A stretch of 64,000 bases of DNA from assembly GCF_014199305.1 (NCBI RefSeq), contig NZ_JACIJK010000010.1, positions 124,001-188,000 of the forward strand, written 5' to 3'. The notes below the pieces were generated by a model. That model made no database searches and was not told the origin of the DNA. It saw only the letters and a program-made list of their open reading frames with translations. Origin of the DNA: Sphingomonas aerophila. Its GTDB lineage: Bacteria > Pseudomonadota > Alphaproteobacteria > Sphingomonadales > Sphingomonadaceae. Below, piece by piece: positions 56,902 to 64,000 of the stretch (position 1 is the first letter of the stretch; every line of letters begins with the position of its first letter). The position numbers and the translations under genes are program-made.

Positions 56902-58398
56902 ATGCCCGACGAGACCGACGTTGCAGGAGAAATGGCGCGCCTGGAAGTTCTGCGCAGCCTGGACGTGCTCGGCACCGCGCCAGAGGCGGAGTTCGATGCC
57001 ATCGTAGAAGGCGCGCGGCACCTGTTCGGCTGCAAGATGGCGTTTGTCTCGCTGGTCGACACGCAGCGGCAATGGTTCAAGGCACGTTGCGGGATCGACA
57101 TCACCGAGACGGATCGCGATATCTCGTTCTGCAGCCGGACCGTGGCCGCCGACGAGATGCTTGTCATCGCTGATGCCGGCCAGGACGCGCGCTTTGCGGG
57201 CAACCCGCTGGTCCTCGGGCCGCCCTTTATTCGCTTCTACGCAGGCGTCCCTCTGCGGGTGAAGTCGGAGGGCAATGGCGCGTTGCTGCCCATCGGCACC
57301 CTGTGTGTGGCCGATGACCGGGCGCACTATCCGTCCGCCGACAAGCTTGCCATCCTTCAGGGTATGGCCCGAGTGGTGGAAGCGTTGCTCGAAACGCGCC
57401 GGCTGAGCCGCGAAAGCCTGCGCCTGGCCCTGGAGCGTCAGGATGCACTGGACGACATGGCGCGCACGCAACGTCTGCTCCAGCACGCCGAGCGGATGGC
57501 GCGGATAGGATCGTGGCGGCTCGAGCTTGCTACCGGCCATGTGCATTGGTCTGATCAGACCTATGGCATTCACGCGCTCGAACCGGGCCTGGACAAACCG
57601 CTGGACAGCGCGCTCCATTTCTATCCGGAGGCTGATCGGTTGAAGCTGCAGACTGCGCTTGATCAGTGCGCGCAGCAGGGGAGGCCCTGGGAGTTGGAGC
57701 TTGACCTGACCGACGCGAACGGGAAGCTGCGGCGGGTCCGGACGCTCGGCGAGGTTGAGCAGCGCGGCGGCGAACGCATTGCGATCATGGGCGTGATCCA
57801 GGACATCACGGACCGATACCGCCTGGAATGTCGGCTGCAGCATATCGCGCGAACGGACGAGCTGACCGGCATCCCGTCGCGCAGGGCCTTCAACGAGGAG
57901 CTGGACCTTGCCCTGGCGAAGGCAAGGCAAGACGGGGACGGGTTCGCGATCGTGATCATCGATCTGGACCGTTTCAAGGAGGTCAACGACCGGCTCGGCC
58001 ATCCCGCCGGCGACGAGGTGCTGCGGCTGATCGCGGCAAAGCTCGGCTCCATCCGTGACCTCGGGCAGCATTTCACCGCACGACTGGGCGGGGACGAGTT
58101 CGTGCTGCTGTTGCGCGACACTCATGCGAAAGACGGTCTCCCGCGGGCGATCGAACTGCTGTTGTCGGAACTGCGGCACCAGGTTCCTGCCGATGGCGGC
58201 AGCATCCTGGTGTCCGCAACGATCGGCGCTTGTGTGTATGGCGACAGGTACCCCGACCGGGCGAATCTGCTGAAGTGCGCGGATGGGGCACTGTATCGAG
58301 CCAAGGCCGTCCGCCGCGGTACGGGTGCGATCGCCGGGCAGGACCAGATCATTGAAGCTGCTCCCGCGGCGGCCCGGCCGATTACCGTCGCGGCCTAG
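56902..58398 (+). CDS. GAF-PAS-GGDEF diguanylate cyclase
   Basis: 498-residue cytoplasmic c-di-GMP synthase. GAF domain at about 18-160 (FGCKMAFVSLVDTQRQWFKARCG, DISFCSRTV, FYAGVPLR), PAS at about 190-310 (RMARIGSWRLELATGHVHWSDQTYGI), GGDEF at about 325-480 with DELTGIPSRRAFNEEL, DLDRFKEVNDRLGH and the intact catalytic GGDEF at 396-400. The RxxD product-inhibition site expected just before it is absent (the segment reads RDLGQHFTAR), so feedback control may be missing. No EAL domain. Confidence 0.93.
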   Translation: MPDETDVAGEMARLEVLRSLDVLGTAPEAEFDAIVEGARHLFGCKMAFVSLVDTQRQWFKARCGIDITETDRDISFCSRTVAADEMLVIADAGQDARFAGNPLVLGPPFIRFYAGVPLRVKSEGNGALLPIGTLCVADDRAHYPSADKLAILQGMARVVEALLETRRLSRESLRLALERQDALDDMARTQRLLQHAERMARIGSWRLELATGHVHWSDQTYGIHALEPGLDKPLDSALHFYPEADRLKLQTALDQCAQQGRPWELELDLTDANGKLRRVRTLGEVEQRGGERIAIMGVIQDITDRYRLECRLQHIARTDELTGIPSRRAFNEELDLALAKARQDGDGFAIVIIDLDRFKEVNDRLGHPAGDEVLRLIAAKLGSIRDLGQHFTARLGGDEFVLLLRDTHAKDGLPRAIELLLSELRHQVPADGGSILVSATIGACVYGDRYPDRANLLKCADGALYRAKAVRRGTGAIAGQDQIIEAAPAAARPITVAA

Positions 58399-58567
58399 GT
58401 CGAGCGCCGCGGGGAGGTCCGCGTCGCCTTGCTGCGTCGTCGTGGCTCGCGAGCAATGCGCAGGCGTTCGTCATGTCGGGGCCCCGCCTGGCACGGTATC
58501 TCCGCTCGATCATCCCTGCTTTACACCGGCAACACACCTGATAGCATCATGAGGTCAAGGGGGGCCC

Positions 58568-59446
58568 ATGCTGCAGATCGAGAAGCTCACACATCTGTAT
58601 CCCAACGGAACGCGGGCGCTTGACGGAGTAGACCTGGCGATACCGGTCGGCATGTTCGGACTGCTCGGTCCCAATGGCGCCGGCAAGTCGACCCTTATGC
58701 GCACGGTTGCCACCCTGCAGACGCCGACGTCAGGGAAGATCACGTTCGACAACATCGATGTGATCCAGTCACCGGAACTGCTTCGCCGCACGCTCGGCTA
58801 CTTGCCCCAGGACTTTGGCGTGTACCCGCGCGTATCGGCCTATGACATGCTCGACCATATGGCGGTGCTGAAAGGGATCGCCGGCCGGCCCGAGCGCAAG
58901 GAGACCGTTGAAGGCCTGCTAAACCAGGTCAACCTTTGGAGCGTCCGCAAAAAGGCGCTCGCCGGCTTTTCCGGCGGCATGCGGCAGCGGTTCGGCATCG
59001 CACAGGCGCTGATCGGCAATCCCAAGCTGATCATCGTCGACGAACCCACCGCCGGCCTTGATCCGGAGGAGCGCAGCCGCTTCCTCAACCTGTTGGGTGA
59101 GATTGGCAACGATGTTGTTGTGATCCTGTCGACCCACATCGTCGAGGACGTGGCCGACCTTTGCCCGCGCATGGCGGTGCTCGCGGGCGGGCGCATCCTG
59201 CTTGAAGGTGCGCCGCTCGAACTCATCGCAGCGACCCGCGGGCATGTCTGGCAGAAAACCATATCCCGCGACGAACTGGACGCTCATCGCGAACGCTATC
59301 GCGTCATTTCCACGCGTCTGTTCGCCGGGCGGACGATCATCCACGTGCAGTCTGACAACGACCCGGGCGACGGCTTCTCGCCGGTCCAGGGCGGGCTGGA
59401 GGATGTTTACTTCTCGACGCTCGACGCCTCGCGTCGCGCAGCCTGA
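58568..59446 (+). CDS. ABC transporter ATP-binding protein
   Basis: 292 residues. Walker A GLLGPNGAGKST (31-42), Q-loop YLPQDFGVYP, signature FSGGMRQRFGIAQAL (near 134-148), Walker B LIIVDEPTAGLD and switch His in LSTHIVEDV. A C-terminal extension of about 75 residues follows. It belongs to the CcmA/NatA-like group paired with ABC-2 permeases. The next gene, 14 bases on, is its permease. Likely powers export of an unknown peptide or lipid. Confidence 0.92.
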   Translation: MLQIEKLTHLYPNGTRALDGVDLAIPVGMFGLLGPNGAGKSTLMRTVATLQTPTSGKITFDNIDVIQSPELLRRTLGYLPQDFGVYPRVSAYDMLDHMAVLKGIAGRPERKETVEGLLNQVNLWSVRKKALAGFSGGMRQRFGIAQALIGNPKLIIVDEPTAGLDPEERSRFLNLLGEIGNDVVVILSTHIVEDVADLCPRMAVLAGGRILLEGAPLELIAATRGHVWQKTISRDELDAHRERYRVISTRLFAGRTIIHVQSDNDPGDGFSPVQGGLEDVYFSTLDASRRAA

Positions 59447-59460
59447 GCGGGGAGGCGCGC

Positions 59461-62400
59461 GTGTTCGCAGGCATTCTCGGCTTCGAGTGGCGCTATCAGA
59501 TGCGCAACCCGGTTTTCTGGGTTGCCGTCGTGATCTTCTTCCTGCTCGCGTTCGGCGCGACAACAGTGGACCAGATCCAGATCGGATCGGGCGGTAACGT
59601 CCACAAGAACGCGCCGTTCGCGATCGCGCAGATGATGCAGATCCTGACGCTGTTCTACATGTTCGTGTCGACGGCCTTTGTCGCCAACGTTATCGTGCGC
59701 GACGACGACACGGGCTTCGGGCCGATTATCCGGTCGACCCGCGTTACAAAGGGCGCCTATCTGTTCGGCCGCTTTGGCGGAGCGTTCCTGGCAGCCGCTC
59801 TCGGCTTTGCGGCGGTACCGCTCGGGGTTTGGCTCGGTAGCCACATGCCCTGGGTCGATCCCGAGACGCTGGGGCCGAACCACCCTGGCTACTACCTGTC
59901 TGCGTATCTATGGCTCGCGCTGCCGAACATCCTTCTCACCTCCGCGCTGTTCTTCGCGTTGGCGACGATCACGCGGTCGATGATGGCCACCTATGTCGGC
60001 GTGGTCGGGTTCCTGATCCTGTTCACGGTGGCAAGCGTCGTGCTCGACCGCAATCCCGCCTATGAGCTGTGGGGTGCCTATGGCGAGCCGCTCGGCCTTG
60101 GCGCGACAAGCTACCTCACGAAGTACTGGACCGCTGCCGACCGCAACATGCTGACGGTCCCGCTGACCGGGCTGGTGCTGTGGAACCGCCTTCTGTCGCT
60201 TTGCCTGTCGGCGCTGTCGCTGGCGCTCGCCTTTGCAACATTCCGCTTTGCGACCAAGCCGTCAAAAAAGGCCCGCAAGGCCGAGAAGCTGGCCGAGGGT
60301 GCGGAGGCGCCCGAACATGTGCGGGCCGTTGGTCCGCTACCCGCACCGCGCTATGACCGCCAGACCGCGCTTGCCCAACTCGCCGTTCGCACCCGGCTCG
60401 AGATGGGCCAGGTGTTCAAGAGTCCGGCCTATGCCGTTCTCCTCGCGCTGGGGTTGTTCAACACCGTTGCGGCGCTGATCGACCTTGGCGAGATTTTCGG
60501 CACGCCCGTTCTTCCGGTGACCCGGATCGTGATCCGCCTGGTCGAAGGGTCGTTCAGCATCATCCCGGTCATAATCGCGATCTATTATGCTGGCGAGCTT
60601 GTCTGGCGCGAGCGCGACCGCAAGACGCACGAGCTTATCGATGCGAGCGCGATTCCCGACTGGGCCTTCGTGCTTCCCAAGGCGCTGGCGGTCACGCTGG
60701 TGTTGTTTTCCACCCTGATCGTCAGCGTCCTCGGCGCAATGCTGATGCAGCTGTTCCACGGCTACACGAACCTTGAACCGGGCAAGTACCTGATCTGGTA
60801 CGTGCTTCCCCAAACGGTCGATTTCACCTTGCTCGCCGTGCTGGCCGTGTTCGTGCAAGCGCTGTCGCCGCACAAGTTCGTCGGCTGGGGCGTGATGGTG
60901 CTCTACATCATCGTGCGCACCACGGCCCGGAACCTCGGCTTTGGTGACGTCCTCTACAACTATGCCTCCGGGCCAGAGGTGCCGCTGTCCGACATGAACG
61001 GGCAGGGCAGCTTCTGGATCGGCGCATGGTGGCTGCGCCTTTACTGGTCGGCGTTCGCGGTCATTCTTCTGGTCCTCGCGCACGCGCTATGGCGTCGCGG
61101 GACGGAGACGCGGCTGGCGCCCCGCCTTCGTCGCCTCCCTAGCCGCCTGGCGAGCAGCGCGGGCGCTATCGGGGCGGTCGCCCTGGTCGTGTTCGCCATC
61201 ACCGGCGCCTGGATCTACACCAACACCCACGTCTGGAATGAATATCGCACCCCAGTCGGTGATGAGCAGTTCATGGCCGATTACGAAAAGGCGCTGCTCC
61301 CCTTTGAAAAGGTGCCGCAGCCCTCGGTCGAGGCGGTTCGAGTGGCCGTTAACCTGCACCCCGATCAACCCGGGCTAAGCGCGCAAGGCGAAATGACGTT
61401 GGTTAATCGGACCGGCCAACCGCTGGACGCGATCCATGTCAGGCTGGGCGACCGCCGCACTAAGCTGGTGGCGGTCAGCATCCCGGGCGCGACCGTCCAG
61501 CGCGCATTTCCGCGGTTTCAGTACCGTATCTACCATCTTGCCAGCCCGCTGGCGCCCGGCGGCACTACCACGCTCGCCTTCCGTACCGAGCGGCGCCAGC
61601 GCGGCTTCGCGAACAGCGGCAACGACACCCGCGTTGTCGCCAATGGCACGTTCGTCAACAACGGCGAATTTGCCCCCGTGATCGGCATGGACAGGCAGGA
61701 ACTGCTTCAGGACCGTTCCAAGCGCCGTAAGTACGGCCTGCCGTCCGAGCTGCGCCCACCTAAACTCGAAGACCTGAACGGTACCCGCTTCAGCGCCTTC
61801 CATGTAGATTGGGTGAGAACGGACATCACCGTTTCCACCGATGCGGACCAGACTCCGATCGCGCCTGGCGACAAGGTGTTCGACCGAACGGAAGGCGCTC
61901 GGCGGGTTGCGCGTTTCGTGACGACCGCGCCGATCCTGAACTTCTACTCGGTCCAGTCAGCCCGCTATCGGGAGAAGCACCTGAACCACGACGGCATCGA
62001 TCTGGCCGTCTATTATGATCCGCAGCACGGCGCGAACGTCGACCGTATGCTTTCAGCCTTCGCGCATGGGCTTGACCTCTACCAGCCGGCCTTTGGCCCG
62101 TACCAGTTCCGCCAGGCACGTATTGTCGAATTCCCCGACTATGCCCAGTTCGCGCAAGCCTTTGCCGGGACCATGCCCTATTCCGAAGGTATCGGTTTCA
62201 TCGCGGACCTGTCGAACAAGGACAAGATCGACTATGTCAGCTACGTCGCCGCGCACGAGTTAGGCCACCAATGGTGGGCCCATCAGGTCATCACCTCCGA
62301 TAACCAGGGCGCTACCATGGGGATCGAGACCCTGGCGCAATACAGCGCGCTGATGGTCATGGAGCATCTGTACGGCCGCGATCAGATCCGGCGCTTCCTG

Positions 62401-63042
62401 AAGTTCGAGCTCGACCGGTATCTTCGCAGTCGCGGTGGCGAGGTGATCGAGGAGCTTCCCCTCGCTCGTGTCGAGAACCAGCAATACATTCATTATCGCA
62501 AGGGCAGCCTTGCCATGTACCGGTTGAAGGACGAGCTGGGGGAAGCGCGCGTCGATGCGGCCCTGAAGCGCTACGATGCCAAGTTCCGGTTCAAGGGGCC
62601 GCCTTTCCCGAGAAGCCTCGACCTGATCGCCGAGTTCCGGCGCGGAGCGACCCCGGCCGAAAACGCGCTGATCACCGACCTGTTTGAGCGGATCACCCTG
62701 TACGACATCAAGACGCGCGCGGCAGTCGTGTCGCGTCGACCGGACGGCAAGTGGCAGACGCGCCTGACCGTCGATGCCAAGAAGCTGTATGCGGACGGGA
62801 AGGGGATTGAGAAGGAAGCGCCGATGACCGAAACGGCCGAGATCGGGGCATTCGCCGCGATGCCGGGCCGCGGCAGCTTCGCAAGGAAGGACGTGCTCAC
62901 GCTCACCCGCGTGCCGATCCGTTCGGGCGAGCAGGTGCTGACGCTGGTCACCGCCAGCAAGCCAGCCTTTGCCGGGGTGGACCCCTACAACGTCCGCATC
63001 GACCGCAACTCCGACGACAACGTGATTGCCACGTCCAGTTAG
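59461..63042 (+). CDS. ABC-2 permease fused to M1-family aminopeptidase
   Basis: 1193 residues, GTG start. The N-terminal half (to about 590) holds two ABC-2-type sets of hydrophobic helices (EWRYQMRNPVFWVAVVIFFLLAF near the start, MQILTLFYMFVSTAFVANVIVRDD, then TRIVIRLVEGSFSIIPVIIAIYYAGELVWRERDRKTHELIDASA). After the last helix (about 570-590) comes an M1 gluzincin part with HELGH at 932-936 and a third-ligand Glu at about 956. The Glu is 20 residues on rather than the classic 19, and PYSEGIGF takes the place of GAMEN; both fit the permease-fused subfamily as I recall it. The peptidase domain is probably periplasmic and may trim exported peptides (inference). Confidence 0.9.
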   Translation: MFAGILGFEWRYQMRNPVFWVAVVIFFLLAFGATTVDQIQIGSGGNVHKNAPFAIAQMMQILTLFYMFVSTAFVANVIVRDDDTGFGPIIRSTRVTKGAYLFGRFGGAFLAAALGFAAVPLGVWLGSHMPWVDPETLGPNHPGYYLSAYLWLALPNILLTSALFFALATITRSMMATYVGVVGFLILFTVASVVLDRNPAYELWGAYGEPLGLGATSYLTKYWTAADRNMLTVPLTGLVLWNRLLSLCLSALSLALAFATFRFATKPSKKARKAEKLAEGAEAPEHVRAVGPLPAPRYDRQTALAQLAVRTRLEMGQVFKSPAYAVLLALGLFNTVAALIDLGEIFGTPVLPVTRIVIRLVEGSFSIIPVIIAIYYAGELVWRERDRKTHELIDASAIPDWAFVLPKALAVTLVLFSTLIVSVLGAMLMQLFHGYTNLEPGKYLIWYVLPQTVDFTLLAVLAVFVQALSPHKFVGWGVMVLYIIVRTTARNLGFGDVLYNYASGPEVPLSDMNGQGSFWIGAWWLRLYWSAFAVILLVLAHALWRRGTETRLAPRLRRLPSRLASSAGAIGAVALVVFAITGAWIYTNTHVWNEYRTPVGDEQFMADYEKALLPFEKVPQPSVEAVRVAVNLHPDQPGLSAQGEMTLVNRTGQPLDAIHVRLGDRRTKLVAVSIPGATVQRAFPRFQYRIYHLASPLAPGGTTTLAFRTERRQRGFANSGNDTRVVANGTFVNNGEFAPVIGMDRQELLQDRSKRRKYGLPSELRPPKLEDLNGTRFSAFHVDWVRTDITVSTDADQTPIAPGDKVFDRTEGARRVARFVTTAPILNFYSVQSARYREKHLNHDGIDLAVYYDPQHGANVDRMLSAFAHGLDLYQPAFGPYQFRQARIVEFPDYAQFAQAFAGTMPYSEGIGFIADLSNKDKIDYVSYVAAHELGHQWWAHQVITSDNQGATMGIETLAQYSALMVMEHLYGRDQIRRFLKFELDRYLRSRGGEVIEELPLARVENQQYIHYRKGSLAMYRLKDELGEARVDAALKRYDAKFRFKGPPFPRSLDLIAEFRRGATPAENALITDLFERITLYDIKTRAAVVSRRPDGKWQTRLTVDAKKLYADGKGIEKEAPMTETAEIGAFAAMPGRGSFARKDVLTLTRVPIRSGEQVLTLVTASKPAFAGVDPYNVRIDRNSDDNVIATSS

Positions 63043-63069
63043 GGTAACGGGCCAGGAGATTGGCGGAGC

Positions 63070-63408
63070 ATGACCAAGTACCTCATCTCCTTTCCGAGCG
63101 AGGCCATGCAGCTGAGCAATGAAGAGCTCGCGCGGGCCGGCGTGGAGTCGCGTGCCGTGATCGAGCAGGCAAAGGCAGCCGGTGTGTATGTGTTCGGCGG
63201 CGGCATCGATGAAAGCGTCGATCCGGTGCTGGTGGCGGCGAATGGATCAGTGACGCGCGACCTCTACCCGGGCGGCAAGTTGAACGGCGGGTTCACTGTC
63301 CTGGAACTACCAACCCGGCAGGAGGCCGAGGAATGGGCCCGGAAGATCGCTGTTGCCTGCCGCTGCTCGCAGGAGCTTCGCCAGTTCATGTACGATCCTG
63401 CCAGCTAG
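63070..63408 (+). CDS. YCII-like (DGPF domain) protein
   Basis: 112 residues with the ferredoxin-like YCII fold: TKYLISFPSEAMQLSNEEL, KAAGVYVFGGGIDESVDPVLV, GGFTVLELPTRQEAEEWARKIAVAC. It resembles the proteins formerly called DGPFAETKE family, often neighbours of ECF sigma factors; none is seen here. Function unknown. It lies 27 bases after the permease/M1 gene. Confidence 0.8.
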   Translation: MTKYLISFPSEAMQLSNEELARAGVESRAVIEQAKAAGVYVFGGGIDESVDPVLVAANGSVTRDLYPGGKLNGGFTVLELPTRQEAEEWARKIAVACRCSQELRQFMYDPAS

Positions 63409-63567
63409 TCAGACTGCGCCCGACCGGCTTGCGTGCGCAACGCCAGTCACAAGGTCGAAAGCCAGGCCAGTGAAGACCGCAGCCTGGCGCAGCCGAGCTG
63501 GCACGTTTCGTCAACAGCCTGGTGCTAGTCTGCGACCATGGCAGCGTTAGAAGATGGGCGGGGAGCA

Positions 63568-64000
63568 ATGCAGAGCGGAGTGGGCGACGCCATCGAGGCA
63601 GCCGGATCGTCCGCCGATGCCGTTCTGGCCACCATTGCCCGGGTCTGGAAACAGGTCGCGCCGCGGCTGGCGTTCGATACGGACAGGCCCTGGCAGGAAA
63701 CCGGCATGGACTCCCTGAAAAGCCTGCAGTTCATGTTGCGCCTCGAGGCCGAGCTTGGTCGAAGCATACCGCTCGACCTGCTGCACCCCGACGCCAGCCC
63801 GCGCGACTTTGCGCGCCATCTGGTATCGCAGCCGGCCGAAGTTGGCGGGCAACAGGCCCGGATTATGCTGATCCCGGGCCTGCTGGGCGACGAACCCGCC
63901 CTGGCGGCGTTTCGGCGGGCAACAGCCGACCTCGCCGCGTATGACCTGGTCGAGATGCCCGACATCGAGACCGACGCGGCCGTCCTCCGCGACATACCGG
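63568..64000 (+). CDS. Carrier protein fused to alpha/beta-hydrolase-like domain, cut by window end
   Basis: About 144 residues present. A carrier-protein domain (about 15-85) has the phosphopantetheine site GMDSLKSLQFML and LLHPDASPRDFARHLV. It is followed by IMLIPGLLGDEPALAAFRRA, the opening strand and oxyanion loop of a thioesterase-type hydrolase, which continues off the window. ATG 63568 follows GGCGGGGAG; ATG 63538 in the same frame lacks a ribosome site. A carrier domain joined to a hydrolase suggests a polyketide, peptide or acyl-transfer pathway whose remaining genes lie to the right. Confidence 0.8.
   Translation, partial: MQSGVGDAIEAAGSSADAVLATIARVWKQVAPRLAFDTDRPWQETGMDSLKSLQFMLRLEAELGRSIPLDLLHPDASPRDFARHLVSQPAEVGGQQARIMLIPGLLGDEPALAAFRRATADLAAYDLVEMPDIETDAAVLRDIP

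Overview
The window is GC-rich, densely coded DNA that looks chromosomal. It most likely comes from a Sphingomonas-like alphaproteobacterium (Sphingomonadales). Reasons: a TonB-dependent receptor with a long Ala/Pro linker next to Tat-exported hydrolases, an NDUFA9-type SDR beside uppP and gltDB, bamD followed by recN, the lepB-rnc-era and yajC-secD-secF orders, and an intergenic dyad repeat of a kind I recall from sphingomonad genomes. No plasmid, phage, transposase or CRISPR genes are visible.

Layout. (1) 1-12922 is an accessory catabolic locus: a lactate/glycolate-type permease cut by the left edge, a FadR-type GntR regulator, and a same-strand run of TonB receptor, Tat-exported GHL6/beta-galactosidase-trimerisation-like protein, glycerate 2-kinase, hydroxypyruvate isomerase, tartronate-semialdehyde reductase and a second Tat-exported glycosidase-like protein. 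A shared motif lies before the permease and before the receptor. (2) 12923-13799 is a gene-poor stretch with one small conserved-looking protein and tRNA-Leu(CAG). (3) 13902-21964 holds an NDUFA9-like SDR, uppP and the glutamate synthase genes gltD and gltB. (4) 21987-36083 is mixed housekeeping: a lipoprotein, GST, CsaA, PspC, pepN with a HAD phosphatase, an SDR, an EamA exporter, threonine aldolase, a multi-pass membrane protein, a PBP1A-type enzyme, flavin reductase, an SDR and a Crp/Fnr regulator. (5) 36121-40787 is a minus-strand set pgi - DUF4174 - GH130 - gor. (6) 40949-43720 is lepB-rnc-era-VOC. (7) 43777-51595 carries a DUF2501 protein, Mn-catalase, a sirtuin, a short soluble PAS/MCP protein, recN, bamD, a mannose-6-phosphate isomerase and a methyltransferase. 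(8) 51663-55350 is yajC-secD-secF-Mth938 on the minus strand, then tRNA-Pro(GGG). (9) 55591-64000 is accessory again: an old-yellow-enzyme-like oxidoreductase, a GAF-PAS-GGDEF protein, an ABC ATPase with a permease fused to an M1 aminopeptidase, a YCII-like protein, and the start of a carrier-protein/hydrolase fusion that runs off the window.

The strongest candidate for an undescribed system is region 1. It links outer-membrane uptake, two exported glycosidase-like proteins of unknown specificity, an organic-acid permease and a three-enzyme route to 2-phosphoglycerate, apparently under one regulator. Second is the exporter/M1-peptidase fusion beside a carrier-protein gene at the right end. 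Many of the long open frames in this GC-rich DNA are antisense shadows and were left out. Starts were moved inward where a ribosome binding site, signal peptide or family alignment called for it.
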